Source: Prolixibacteraceae bacterium
GTDB taxonomy: Bacteria > Bacteroidota > Bacteroidia > Bacteroidales > Prolixibacteraceae
Reading direction: 5' to 3'
DNA: 55,906 nucleotides
Assembly (NCBI GenBank): GCA_947475715.1
Contig: CANJNY010000018.1
Location: 1 to 55,906 of the forward strand
Shown here piece by piece: positions 1-8,598 of this stretch (positions are counted from its first letter, which is position 1; each line of letters starts with the position of its first letter). The position numbers were made by a program, and so were the translations under genes. The notes under the pieces were generated by a model, which saw nothing but the letters and a program-made list of their open reading frames with translations, searched no databases and was not told the origin of the DNA.

Positions 1-101
1 AGGGCCTCACTTGTTCGGACTTGAACAAGTCAGGCCCTCACTGACAAATACTCCCCGCGATCGAAAGTTTGCAGAGGTGCTGCACCCCAATCGGACGGAA
101 C
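1..101. repeat. 101-bp direct repeat, copy 1, with long hairpin
   Basis: Matches 402-502 over its whole length with one visible difference (a at 90, t at 491). The first 38 nt fold on themselves: arms at 1-16 and 23-38 are complementary at 15 of 16 positions around a 6-nt loop. The copy touches the window edge and may extend further left. No transposase or terminal target duplication is visible. An open frame at 11-283 crosses the repeat but resembles no protein and is not called. Confidence 0.85.
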
Positions 102-401
102 GGTGCAAAAGCGTGATGGAGAGATGGAGAGAATTAGATGGTCAGAGCCGGAAAGTCAATAAATTCATCGGTTATAAACCCGGAACGGGTGACATGATTG
201 TAGCAAAACCGAGTTATTCATCCTCACCCCAACCCGGAACGGGTAACATAATTATCCCCAATAACACCCCAAATTGCAAATAAAATGCGGCACAAGTATG
301 CAATTTCCCGATCCCAACCACTCCCGAAGGGATTGAATTTGAATCGAAGATCAGCGAAGCTAATAACCCGGGCTAAGCAATACCCGAGCTAATCTATAGT
401 G
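102..401. repeat. Degenerate dispersed-repeat region between the two 101-bp copies
   Basis: There is no convincing gene here. Two copies of the interrupted palindrome AACCCGGAACGGGT lie at 177-190 and 231-244, each followed by a near-identical pentamer (gacat or aacat). Around 320-400 there are cccgaaggg and cccgggct/acccgagct segments, which look like the short CCCCGAAGGGG-type intergenic repeats common in Bacteroidota genomes (from memory, not searched). The stretch reads as eroded intergenic repeat DNA. Confidence 0.5.
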
Positions 402-502
402 AGGGCCTCACTTGTTCGGACTTGAACAAGTCAGGCCCTCACTGACAAATACTCCCCGCGATCGAAAGTTTGCAGAGGTGCTGCACCCCATTCGGACGGA
501 AC
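402..502. repeat. 101-bp direct repeat, copy 2, with long hairpin
   Basis: Second copy of the element at 1-101, in the same orientation, with its hairpin at 402-439. From 503 to 774 the DNA becomes very AT-rich and holds only the upstream region of the beta-galactosidase gene. I see no clean promoter box or other gene in that part. Confidence 0.85.
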
Positions 503-774
503 AGCGCCGAACATCAACAAAGCACAAAAACAAAATTCAATACCCAGAAAATAAATCAAATTAGCTAATATGAAAAAAAGTGCAATGCTAAGCAGTTGAA
601 AATATAAAATATCAAATCCTGATATTCGATGACTGATATAAATTATTGGGGCATACCAATAATTGAGATCCAAGTCCAACACTTTTATTTAACTTTACAC
701 AATAACAAAATCAAACCAGAGTCAGTCTATTTGTTAATTCAGATCCTCAAAAAAATGATTGCAATTTTAAATCC

Positions 775-2589
775 ATGAACAAACTATTCGCGCTTTTGTG
801 TTTCATCACTATGGTTGGGACAAATTCATTTGGGCAGACCAGCTCGCATTCTTTTACACTATCGAAGACCGAATTCTTGCTGGACAACAAACCATTTCAA
901 ATTATTTCCGGAGAGATGCATCCCGCCCGAATCCCTGCAGAATATTGGCGTCACCGAATTAAAATGGCCAAGGCCATGGGATGCAATACAATAGCTGCCT
1001 ATATTTTCTGGAATTATCACGAATCTAAACCTGGATTATTCGATTTTCAAACCGAAAACCATAATATTGCCCAATTCATCCGTATTGTTCAGGAAGAAGG
1101 GATGTGGTTGATTTTGCGTCCGGGACCCTATGTTTGTGCAGAATGGGAATTCGGAGGACTCCCCTCCTACCTGCTTAAGATTCCGGACATCAAAGTGCGG
1201 TGCATGGATCCCCGTTATATCGAAGCCGTTGACCGGTATATTGAGGCGCTTGCCATCCAGGTAAAAGATTTGCAGATTACCAAAGGGGGTCCCATTGTGA
1301 TGGTTCAGGTTGAGAATGAATACGGAAGTTTTGGAAATGACCGGCGCTATATGAAATGGATTCAGGAGATGTGGAAAAATAATGGAATTGAAATTCCGTT
1401 TTATACCGCCGATGGTGCAACCCCTTTTATGCTTGAAGCCGGTTCACTTCCCGATGCAGCAATCGGACTGGATCCTGCTGCAAGCTCTGCAGATTTTGAC
1501 CAGGCCACCAAAGCCAATCCAAATGTCCCCTCGTTTTGCAGCGAATTATACCCGGGATGGCTAACCCACTGGGGAGAAAATTGGCAACGACCGGACACCT
1601 CCGCTCTCTATAAGGATGTTAAATGGCTCATGGACAATAAAAAGTCATTCAATTTCTATGTGATTCACGGGGGCACAAACTTTGGTTACTGGGCCGGCGC
1701 AAATGCCTTTTCCCCAACGCAGTACCAACCCGACGTAACCAGTTATGACTATGATGCCCCGATCAATGAAATGGGACAACCGACCCCAAAATATTACGCA
1801 TTACGAAAACTCCTGACAAAATATCTCCCTGCCGGACAAAAAATGGGGGTAGTTCCAGACCCAAATCCGGTGATTACTATACCTGAAATTAAAATGAATG
1901 CATCCTCCTCAGTTTGGGCCAATCTTCCTGTTGCGATTTCATCCCCTCAGCCTAAGCCTATGGAGATGTTCGGCCAGAAATCAGGATTTATCCTCTATCG
2001 TACAAACCTGATCGGTCATAAAAAGGGAAAGCTTCGGATTACAGAACTTCACGACTATGCTACAATCTTTATTGACGGAAAATATATCGGCAAACTGGAC
2101 CGATGCAAAGCAGAAAATACCATCGAATTACCGGAGTCAACCTCTGCAAATCCTCAACTCGATATTCTGGTCGAAGGGATGGGTCGTATTAATTTTGCAG
2201 AATATATGATCGACAGAAAAGGGATTACCGAACGTGTTTCGCTTAATGGGATGACACTGATGAACTGGCAGGTTTTTAGCTTACCTTTCGGGGAGAATAA
2301 CATTAAGCAACTCAAATATTCGACAGAAACCCCAACTCAACCGGGAAATTTCTTCAAAGGTGAATTTGGACTCTCTGCAACCGGAGATACCTATTTCGAT
2401 GTTTCGGCATGGGAAAAAGGAATTGTCTGGATAAACGGACACAACCTGGGAAGATACTGGAATATTGGTCCCCAAAAACAATTGTATTGCCCGGCGTCAT
2501 GGTTGATAAAAGGGAAAAATGAACTCGTAATCTTTGACATTCACCAACTAATTTCAAAACCTGTGACAGGAGTAAGGAAAATGGAATAA
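775..2589 (+). CDS. Secreted beta-galactosidase, glycoside hydrolase family 35
   Basis: Retaining exo-beta-galactosidase predicted to remove terminal beta-linked galactose from glycans in the periplasm or at the surface. The 604-residue product begins with a Sec signal peptide (about residues 1-21). The GH35 barrel follows, with ISGEMHPAR near 44-52, LRPGPYVCAEWEFGGLP near 114-130, the family signature GGPIVMVQVENEYG (acid/base Glu about 182) and SELYPGW (nucleophile Glu about 257). The C-terminal third is beta-rich and contains WINGHNLGRYWNIGPQ, typical of GH35 jelly-roll domains. It stands alone on the plus strand, far from the other glycosidases, so co-regulation with them is not shown. 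The ATG at 775 gives a good signal peptide. The family is secure; the exact substrate (galactan, arabinogalactan or host glycan) is not readable. Confidence 0.93.
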   Translation: MNKLFALLCFITMVGTNSFGQTSSHSFTLSKTEFLLDNKPFQIISGEMHPARIPAEYWRHRIKMAKAMGCNTIAAYIFWNYHESKPGLFDFQTENHNIAQFIRIVQEEGMWLILRPGPYVCAEWEFGGLPSYLLKIPDIKVRCMDPRYIEAVDRYIEALAIQVKDLQITKGGPIVMVQVENEYGSFGNDRRYMKWIQEMWKNNGIEIPFYTADGATPFMLEAGSLPDAAIGLDPAASSADFDQATKANPNVPSFCSELYPGWLTHWGENWQRPDTSALYKDVKWLMDNKKSFNFYVIHGGTNFGYWAGANAFSPTQYQPDVTSYDYDAPINEMGQPTPKYYALRKLLTKYLPAGQKMGVVPDPNPVITIPEIKMNASSSVWANLPVAISSPQPKPMEMFGQKSGFILYRTNLIGHKKGKLRITELHDYATIFIDGKYIGKLDRCKAENTIELPESTSANPQLDILVEGMGRINFAEYMIDRKGITERVSLNGMTLMNWQVFSLPFGENNIKQLKYSTETPTQPGNFFKGEFGLSATGDTYFDVSAWEKGIVWINGHNLGRYWNIGPQKQLYCPASWLIKGKNELVIFDIHQLISKPVTGVRKME

Positions 2590-2678
2590 AACTCATGTTT
2601 TTTGATTTCAATTCTTTCTATTATTGTCGTCAGATTACCCGGCGCATTGACTCAAAAGCAGCATAATGCCAGTTGATA

Positions 2679-4142
2679 ATGGAGGAATATTTTAAGAAAT
2701 TCAGGAATGAAATTATTGGTTTAAATCAGACTTTTAAATCACCTTACGGAGAAAAAAGGATCATATATGCCGACTGGATCGCCAGTGGGAGGCTTTATGG
2801 TCCAATAGAAGATAAAATAACCAATCTTTTTGGCCCCTTCGTGGGGAATACCCATACTGAAACTTCAGAAACGGGAACATTGACGACCAAAGCTTACCAT
2901 CTGGCTCAGAAAAAGATCAAGGAACATGTCAATGCGGGGCCGGATGATGTGATCATCAATGCGGGATCGGGAATGACCACTGTAATTAACAAGTTTCAGC
3001 GGATACTTGGCTTCAGGGCAATGCACAAAGTTGATAAGCTGGAAAGGCTGCCAACGGAAGAGCGTCCTGTAGTTTTCATAACCCATATGGAACATCATTC
3101 GAATCACACCTCATGGCTCGAAACCATTGCCGATGTGGTACAACTACAACCGGATAAAGAGTTGCTCGTCGATCCCGAACAACTAAGAACCGAATTGGCT
3201 AAATACCGGAACCGTAAGATGAAAATCGGCTCCTTTACTGCCTGTTCAAATGTAACCGGAATCACAACCCCCTATCATCAGATGGCCCGAATCATGCATG
3301 AAAACGGAGGATTATGCTTCGTCGATTTTGCGGCTTCTGCACCTTATGTGAAAATTGATATGCACCCCGCTAATCAGCTCGAGGCCCTGGATGCAATCTT
3401 CTTCTCCCCGCATAAATTCCTGGGAGGTCCCGGAAGCTCAGGAGTATTGATTTTTAATTCCGCGATATATAACTGCTCTGTTCCGGATAATCCGGGTGGA
3501 GGAACAGTCGACTGGACCAATCCCTGGGGCGAATTCAAATATGTTGATGATATTGAAACACGTGAAGATGGGGGGACTCCCCCTTTTCTCCAAACAATCA
3601 GAACTGCTCTTTGCATTGAGCTGAAAAACCAGATGGGAATTGCCAACATTGAAAAAAGGGAGAAAGAGCTTGTAAATATCGCATTTGCCGGATTGGAAAA
3701 GATCGAAGAGCTTCATATCCTCGCCAACAATATCCACAATCGACTTGGAATCATCTCTTTTTATATCGAAAACCTCCACTTTAATCTGGCGGTTAAATTA
3801 CTCAATGATAAATTTGGGATACAACTGCGCGGAGGTTGCGCCTGTGCCGGAACCTATGGTCATTTTCTGCTCGATGTAAGCCACGATCAGTCAAACCGGA
3901 TAACAGAACGGATAAATTTCGGTGATTTATCACAAAAACCAGGGTGGATAAGATTATCACTCCACCCTACAATGACCAATGATGAACTTAATTTCATTCT
4001 GGATGGGATTAAACAGGTTCAGAAAAACCACCTTTCATGGAGTAAGAATTACATTTACAACAGTAAAACCAATGAATTCAGACATAACATGGAACCACAG
4101 GATAAAACAGAAATAGTTAAACAATGGTTTGAATTGCATTAG
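2679..4142 (+). CDS. Class V aminotransferase-fold PLP enzyme, cysteine-desulfurase-like
   Basis: PLP-dependent fold-type I enzyme of 487 residues. An upstream in-frame TTG at 2673 would add two residues, but the ATG at 2679 is the better start. Visible landmarks are the NTHTETSETG segment near the N-terminus, a THMEHHSNHTSW block, the VDFAAS motif (Asp contacting the PLP pyridine) and SPHKFLGGPGSSG holding the Schiff-base lysine. Late in the chain, RGGCACAGTYGH carries two cysteines where sulfurtransferring relatives have a mobile cysteine. It is roughly 80 residues longer than SufS/CsdA. It is likely cytoplasmic, with no signal peptide and no suf or isc genes nearby. Cysteine desulfurase or selenocysteine lyase activity is plausible, but another PLP lyase cannot be excluded. 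It is convergent with the B12-binding regulator 68 bp away. Confidence 0.85.
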   Translation: MEEYFKKFRNEIIGLNQTFKSPYGEKRIIYADWIASGRLYGPIEDKITNLFGPFVGNTHTETSETGTLTTKAYHLAQKKIKEHVNAGPDDVIINAGSGMTTVINKFQRILGFRAMHKVDKLERLPTEERPVVFITHMEHHSNHTSWLETIADVVQLQPDKELLVDPEQLRTELAKYRNRKMKIGSFTACSNVTGITTPYHQMARIMHENGGLCFVDFAASAPYVKIDMHPANQLEALDAIFFSPHKFLGGPGSSGVLIFNSAIYNCSVPDNPGGGTVDWTNPWGEFKYVDDIETREDGGTPPFLQTIRTALCIELKNQMGIANIEKREKELVNIAFAGLEKIEELHILANNIHNRLGIISFYIENLHFNLAVKLLNDKFGIQLRGGCACAGTYGHFLLDVSHDQSNRITERINFGDLSQKPGWIRLSLHPTMTNDELNFILDGIKQVQKNHLSWSKNYIYNSKTNEFRHNMEPQDKTEIVKQWFELH

Positions 4143-4210
4143 CGATTAACTATTAATCAAAAAACATATCCAGTCAGACAATAATTAAAAGTATTAACCT
4201 CATTTTGCAA

Positions 4211-5110
4211 TTAATTCTTATTCTCCTTGAGATAATAATCCAGCGCCTTCTTAAAATCCCCGGAAGAAGAAACCTGGAAAAAGTTTTTGGGCAGATGAGG
4301 TTGCTCTTGTTTAAGCTGCCATCCGCTAACTAAAAATGTTTTATTGGGAAATGCCTTTCGTTTTTTCTCGATACGCTTGGCAAGGGTACCCTCGCCATGA
4401 GAAGTAACAAATGAAGTAAAAATAATCTGAAAAGTTCGGATATCATCCATTTTAATAATATCGCGAAATGGGATTGAGGTTCCCAGATAGATCACTTCAA
4501 AATTTAACTTTTTAGCTAAGTAGTTATAATATAACATGCCGATTTCATGAAATTCCCCTTCAGGCAGATAAAATAAAATCCGGGGGGATGCCAATGCTGT
4601 TTTTATCCTTTCATTATCAATGGCAACAATGAGCTTCTGCCTGACGAGATTGGTAAAAAAATGCTCCTGCGCAGGAATTATAGAACCGGAGAGCCATAAA
4701 TTACCAACTATTTCAAAAAACGGAAACAACAACTGCTCCACTGTAGCTTCAAATCCAATATTCTTAGTCGACTTTTCAATGACTTCATTAAACAATAATT
4801 CATTAACCTCAACAAGTGCTTTTTTGAGATTGGAAGTTAGCGTGGAAAGTGTGGGAAGATCATTATTTATCTTTAAAAGGAGCTCATTGATCTGGTCATT
4901 GTCCAAATCAGCAATCTTTGAAATTTTATATCCGTTTTGGTTTAACAACGATACATTAATCAATTTTACAAGATCATCATCTGAATATAGCCGAATATTC
5001 GTATTGGTTCGCCCTGGATTAATCAGACGATATCGTTGCTCCCAAATCCGGATTGTATGAGCCTTAATTCCCGATAATTTTTCAAGATCTTTAATTGAAT
5101 ACGTTGACAT
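4211..5110 (-). CDS. MerR-family regulator with B12-binding domain (CarH/LitR-like light sensor candidate)
   Basis: The 299-residue product has a MerR winged helix at residues 1-75 (YSIKDLEKLSGIKAHTIRIW). A helical cap domain follows with the W-x9-EH signature (W139, E149, H150), then a Rossmann-like cobalamin domain with EGEFHEIG (H188, expected lower cobalt ligand) and a late FLVSGWQL glycine turn. In characterised CarH proteins AdoCbl drives DNA-bound tetramers in the dark, and light breaks them to derepress carotenoid or photoprotection genes. One difference is visible: the residue after the signature Trp is Leu140, whereas Thermus CarH has there the His (H132) that ligates cobalt after photolysis (recalled, not searched). 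No carotenoid or photolyase gene is in the window. Neighbours are the fasciclin gene upstream on the same strand and a convergent PLP enzyme. Confidence 0.9.
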   Translation of the reverse strand: MSTYSIKDLEKLSGIKAHTIRIWEQRYRLINPGRTNTNIRLYSDDDLVKLINVSLLNQNGYKISKIADLDNDQINELLLKINNDLPTLSTLTSNLKKALVEVNELLFNEVIEKSTKNIGFEATVEQLLFPFFEIVGNLWLSGSIIPAQEHFFTNLVRQKLIVAIDNERIKTALASPRILFYLPEGEFHEIGMLYYNYLAKKLNFEVIYLGTSIPFRDIIKMDDIRTFQIIFTSFVTSHGEGTLAKRIEKKRKAFPNKTFLVSGWQLKQEQPHLPKNFFQVSSSGDFKKALDYYLKENKN

Positions 5111-5229
5111 AAGAATAGAAAACTAGTTTAATTATTGATAGGCTATAATTTCTGCTATCACAAATATTTCTGACTAAAATAGTTATTTATCTAACAATAA
5201 CAATAAATAAAATTGCAAATATTGAATAT

Positions 5230-5237
5230 CAAAAATA
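5230..5237 (-). promoter_or_regulatory. -7 box for the MerR-B12 regulator
   Basis: The minus strand reads TATTTTTG, an exact TAnnTTTG match, about 120 nt before the regulator's ATG. No clear TTTG -33 element is seen. It lies directly beside the hairpin that ends the upstream gene, so autoregulation at this spot is possible but unproven. Confidence 0.45.
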
Positions 5238-5246
5238 AAACATAAA

Positions 5247-5324
5247 ATTCCCCGGAACAGCCTCTAAGTCACTTATCAGATATCAACAATTCTAATCTGA
5301 CTACTTAAATCCGGTCCGGGGAAT
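5247..5324 (-). terminator. Probable terminator of the fasciclin gene (long-loop hairpin)
   Basis: A perfect 10-bp inverted repeat (5247-5256 with 5315-5324, GC-rich CCCCGG core) encloses a 58-nt loop. On the minus strand the second arm runs straight into TTTTATGTTTTATTTTTG, a good U-rich tail, 30 nt after the fasciclin stop codon. The long loop is unusual for an intrinsic terminator. An operator or 3' UTR structure is the alternative. Confidence 0.5.
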
Positions 5325-5353
5325 GGATCAGTTGATATTATAACTGACCTATA

Positions 5354-7918
5354 TTAAGGAATAATAACTTTATCGACTACATGAACAACGCCGTTGGATC
5401 CCTGAACATCAGCCTTAACAACATGGACACTGCCATCTATTGTAACAGAACCGCCACTTACTATTACATCGAGCGATTTTGCGCCATTCAATGTCGGAAC
5501 CAAACTGGAAGAGAGACTTCCTGATTGAACATTACCACTTACAACATGAGCGAGGAGAATCGGGGTAAGCTGCTCCTTGGTAAGAGCGTCAACTCCGCTA
5601 ATTTTCAACGCTGTAAACAGTGATGCAAAAGCATCGTTTGTAGGAGCAAACACAGTTAAAGGATCACCACCTTGTAAAGCAGTAACAAGCTCAGCTTTAA
5701 CAAGGGCAGAAACCAGCGTGCTGAACATAGGATTCTGCAGGGCAAGATCCACAACGCTTGGCGGCAGCAAAACTTTATCAATTACATGTATAATACCGTT
5801 GGTGGCCACTACATCTGTCGCAATAACATTGGAACTATTATTTAAAAGAACTCCACCAGTTGTTGCAATCTGAAGTGATACATTCTTACCAAATGCAGTG
5901 TTTAATGTTGGGAAATATCCCGCGGTGACACTTGCTGCAGGAATAAAACCTGAAAGAACATGATAAAGTAGAATAGGCGACAATGCATCTCCAGAAAGAT
6001 CATTTAGGGTTACCTTCAACTCAGTTAATAAAGCAGAGAAAGCATCGTCGGTCGGCGCAAATAAAGTATACGTCTTGCTATTATCTGAAAGCGGGGCTAC
6101 AAGGTTAGCCTTTACTACAGCGGCAACTAACGAACTAAACATTGGATTTGCTATAGCATTATCAACAACTGTCATTGGCAATAAAACTTTATCTATCACA
6201 TGTATAACTCCATTATCTGCAAGAATATCGGTATTTGTAATCTTGGAACGACCATTTATCGTTGTATTGTTCATGTCAACGAACATGGAAAGATAAGATT
6301 TATCGACAGGACCTGCAGCCAAGCTTGAGTAATAACCAGTCATAATTTCTGATGCGAGTGCTTTTCCCGATTTAACATGATATAATAAAACCTTGGTTAA
6401 GGTTTCTGTCGGAATATCATCAAGGGAAGCCACCTTCAATTCACTTAACAATGATGCGAAAGCAGCATTGGTAGGTGCAAAAACTGTAAATTCACTCATT
6501 TTGTCAGCAAGGGCAACATCAAGACCGGTCTTTTTGAGAGCAAGAACCAGGGATGAAAAATCTGGATTAGATGCAGCAACATCAGTAATATAATTAGTCT
6601 TCACAATTGGGGCTGAAATAACTTTGTCAATAACATGTACAACACCGTTAGATCCCTGAACGTCGGCTTTAACAACATGAACACTGCCATCAATTGTTAC
6701 AGCACCACCACTTACCATCACGTCCAGCAATTTTGCTCCATTCAAAGTCTGAACTTTACCTGAAGAGAGACTTCCTGATTGAACATTTCCACTTACAACA
6801 TGCGAGAGGAGAATCGGGGTAAGCTGCTCCTTGGTAAGAGCGTCAACGCCGCTAACTTTCAACGCAGTAAAGAGTGCCGCAAAAGCATCGTTTGTAGGAG
6901 CAAAAACGGTAAATGGACCAGCACCAGTTAGTGCAGTAACAAGGTCGGCTTTAACAAGGGCAGAAACCAGCGTACTGAACATAGGATTCTGCAGGGCAAG
7001 ATCAACAACGCTTGGTGGCAACAAAACTTTATCAATTACATGGATAATACCGTTGGTGGCCACTACATCTGTCGCAATAACTTTGGAACTATTATTTAAA
7101 AGAACTCCACCAGTTGTTGCAATCTGAAGTGATATATTCTTACCAAATGCAGTGTTTAATGTTGGGAAATATCCCGCGGTGACACTTGCTGCAGGAATAA
7201 AACCTGAAATAACATGGTAAAGTAGTATAGGAGACAATGCATCACCCGAAAGATCATTTAAGGTGACCTTCAACGCAGTTAATAAAGCAGAGAAAGCTTC
7301 GTCGGTCGGTGCAAATAAAGTGTAAGTCTTGGTATTATCTGAAAGCGGGGTGACAAGTTTAGCCTTTGTTACAGCGGCAACTAACGAACTAAACATTGGA
7401 TTCGCAATCGCATTGTCGACAACAGACATAGGTAATAAAACTTTATCTATCACATGTATAACTCCATTATCTGCAATAATATCGGTTTTTGTAATCTTGG
7501 AACGACCATTTATCTTCGTATTGGTCATGTCAATGAACATGGAAAGAAAAGATTGTGCGACCGGACCGGCAGCCAAGCTTGAGTAATAACCAGACTTAAT
7601 TTGTGATGAGCTTGCTTTGCCCGATTTAACATGATATAACAAAACTTTGGTTAAAGTTTCTGTTGGAATATCATTCAATGAAGCAACTTTTAATTCGGCT
7701 AACAACGAAGTAAAAGCGGCATTGGTAGGGGCAAAAACTGTAAATGAACTCTTGTTGTCAGCCAGGGCGACATCTAAGCCTGTCTTTTTAAGTGCAAGTA
7801 CCAGAGTCGAAAAATCAGGATTAGAAACAGCAACGTCCGTAATAGAATGAGTCTTCATGACTGGGACTACAGAATCTTTTTTGCATCCTGCAAAAGAAAC
7901 GGTTAGAATTGCGAACAA
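5354..7918 (-). CDS. Six-domain fasciclin (FAS1) lipoprotein with internal duplication
   Basis: Surface or periplasmic adhesion-type protein of at least 854 residues, made of six FAS1 domains starting near residues 25, 165, 303, 443, 583 and 721. Each shows the FAS1 H1 pattern (TVFAPTNAAF or TLFAPTDEAF) and the H2-like GVIHVIDKVLLP ending. Domains 1-3 and 4-6 are near-copies of each other with a period of 418 residues and no net indel. The open frame starts at TTG 7918 with an N-terminus that lacks basic residues but reaches a lipobox cysteine (SFAGC). One base fewer in the run at 7939-7943 would join the frame to ATG 7946 and give a perfect lipoprotein signal, so a frameshift is suspected (separate entry). 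FAS1 proteins mediate cell-cell or matrix contact; the ligand here is unknown. Confidence 0.9.
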   Translation of the reverse strand: MFAILTVSFAGCKKDSVVPVMKTHSITDVAVSNPDFSTLVLALKKTGLDVALADNKSSFTVFAPTNAAFTSLLAELKVASLNDIPTETLTKVLLYHVKSGKASSSQIKSGYYSSLAAGPVAQSFLSMFIDMTNTKINGRSKITKTDIIADNGVIHVIDKVLLPMSVVDNAIANPMFSSLVAAVTKAKLVTPLSDNTKTYTLFAPTDEAFSALLTALKVTLNDLSGDALSPILLYHVISGFIPAASVTAGYFPTLNTAFGKNISLQIATTGGVLLNNSSKVIATDVVATNGIIHVIDKVLLPPSVVDLALQNPMFSTLVSALVKADLVTALTGAGPFTVFAPTNDAFAALFTALKVSGVDALTKEQLTPILLSHVVSGNVQSGSLSSGKVQTLNGAKLLDVMVSGGAVTIDGSVHVVKADVQGSNGVVHVIDKVISAPIVKTNYITDVAASNPDFSSLVLALKKTGLDVALADKMSEFTVFAPTNAAFASLLSELKVASLDDIPTETLTKVLLYHVKSGKALASEIMTGYYSSLAAGPVDKSYLSMFVDMNNTTINGRSKITNTDILADNGVIHVIDKVLLPMTVVDNAIANPMFSSLVAAVVKANLVAPLSDNSKTYTLFAPTDDAFSALLTELKVTLNDLSGDALSPILLYHVLSGFIPAASVTAGYFPTLNTAFGKNVSLQIATTGGVLLNNSSNVIATDVVATNGIIHVIDKVLLPPSVVDLALQNPMFSTLVSALVKAELVTALQGGDPLTVFAPTNDAFASLFTALKISGVDALTKEQLTPILLAHVVSGNVQSGSLSSSLVPTLNGAKSLDVIVSGGSVTIDGSVHVVKADVQGSNGVVHVVDKVIIP
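5364..6599 (-). repeat. Internal tandem repeat of the fasciclin gene, 3' unit
   Basis: This unit aligns to 6618-7853 at a constant offset of 1254 bp, for example the shared minus-strand segments around 5577-5873 and 6831-7127. Each unit encodes three FAS1 domains. The high nucleotide similarity and lack of indels point to a fairly recent duplication. Confidence 0.88.
6618..7853 (-). repeat. Internal tandem repeat of the fasciclin gene, 5' unit
   Basis: Partner of the unit at 5364-6599, encoding FAS1 domains 1-3. A repeat pair of this size is a natural substrate for homologous loss or gain of three domains at a time. Confidence 0.88.
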
Positions 7919-7946
7919 GACTAACGAATAAAATTTAATTTTTCAT
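7919..7946 (-). other. Suspected frameshifted 5' end of the fasciclin signal peptide
   Basis: On the minus strand an ATG at 7946-7944 is followed by five A's (plus-strand T run 7939-7943) and runs into a stop after three codons. If the run had four A's, the frame would read MKIKFYSLVLFAILTVSFAGC and continue into the long open frame, a textbook lipoprotein signal with basic n-region and lipobox. The downstream frame is otherwise intact over 854 codons. This is either a sequencing error in a homopolymer, a phase-variable switch or a fresh mutation. Confidence 0.7.
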
Positions 7947-8227
7947 TGTATGGAATTTTTTGTTTATTTTTTATTTAAAAACATTCCACAAATTAAATGA
8001 TAAAAAGAATAGCTTGTTTAATCTTTTTGCATATTATTTAAACATTAATTCCATTAAATAGTCTAAACTCCTTATTGTCTGTATTTTACAAAACATAAAT
8101 TTAACTTTTTTTAACATTTAAAATGTTAATCTTAAACTAAATCAGATTTTAGAAACTGTCGAGAATCATTTATAAAATTCATTTACTGCTCGTTAATAAA
8201 GGATTAGCATCCCTGGAAACGATATTA

Positions 8228-8452
8228 TGCTTGATTAAATTCTCGGGCAATATTTGAATAGCAGAGGAGATATGGCAGAATGAAGATACTTTTCCGGTCC
8301 ATTAAAATCAACAATAAAATTATTCCAAAACGGGTTTGCTGAATAAACAGATCATCATTAGCGATAGAAAGTTCATCATCAATTAAAACCGATTCCTCAC
8401 CTGCGATTGCCGCATAACTCGCATTAACTCCAATTGACCAGTAGTAATAGTA
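8228..8452 (-). pseudogene. Possible decayed coding relic
   Basis: The 680-bp stretch between the fasciclin gene and the next gene has no intact gene. A 75-codon stop-to-stop minus-strand frame starts with protein-like sequence (SIGVNASYAAIAGEES, then LIDDELSIANDDLFIQQ). Near 8341 the protein-like signal appears to move to another frame (NPFWNNFIVDFNGPEKYL and onward to a stop), as if one A had been lost from an A run. There is no family match by eye. The rest of the gap (7947-8227) is very AT-rich and holds nothing I can name. Confidence 0.25.
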
Positions 8453-8547
8453 TTAACAACGATTTGATAAATGAATTCCTAAGGAATGAACAAAATCGGA
8501 AATGAAACAGACAATCGTTGTGACAAAGTTTAGATTAGGAGAACAAC

Positions 8548-8576
8548 AAATGCCCGAACTTTTGATCCGGGCATTT
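8548..8576 (-). terminator. Hairpin terminator after the oxidoreductase/DUF6807 cluster
   Basis: AAATGCCCG (8548-8556) and CGGGCATTT (8568-8576) form a perfect 9-bp stem with an 11-nt loop, 22 nt beyond the stop of the last gene. The minus-strand tail (TTTGTTGTT) is only moderately U-rich. Confidence 0.65.
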
Positions 8577-8598
8577 TAAATAAGAACATAAAGAGTAA

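Noticed and set aside
11-283. 90-codon open frame at the left edge
   Set aside because: It runs through the repeat and palindromes, has no recognisable protein character and no promoter.
431-682. 83-codon minus-strand frame with hydrophobic stretches
   Set aside because: Hydrophobic look comes from AT-rich DNA; it starts inside repeat copy 2 and resembles no family.
1382-1598. Small frames on both strands inside the GH35 gene
   Set aside because: Shadows of a well-supported gene.
5577-7850. Series of plus-strand frames opposite the fasciclin gene, repeated every 1254 bp
   Set aside because: They are antisense shadows of the duplicated FAS1 codons.
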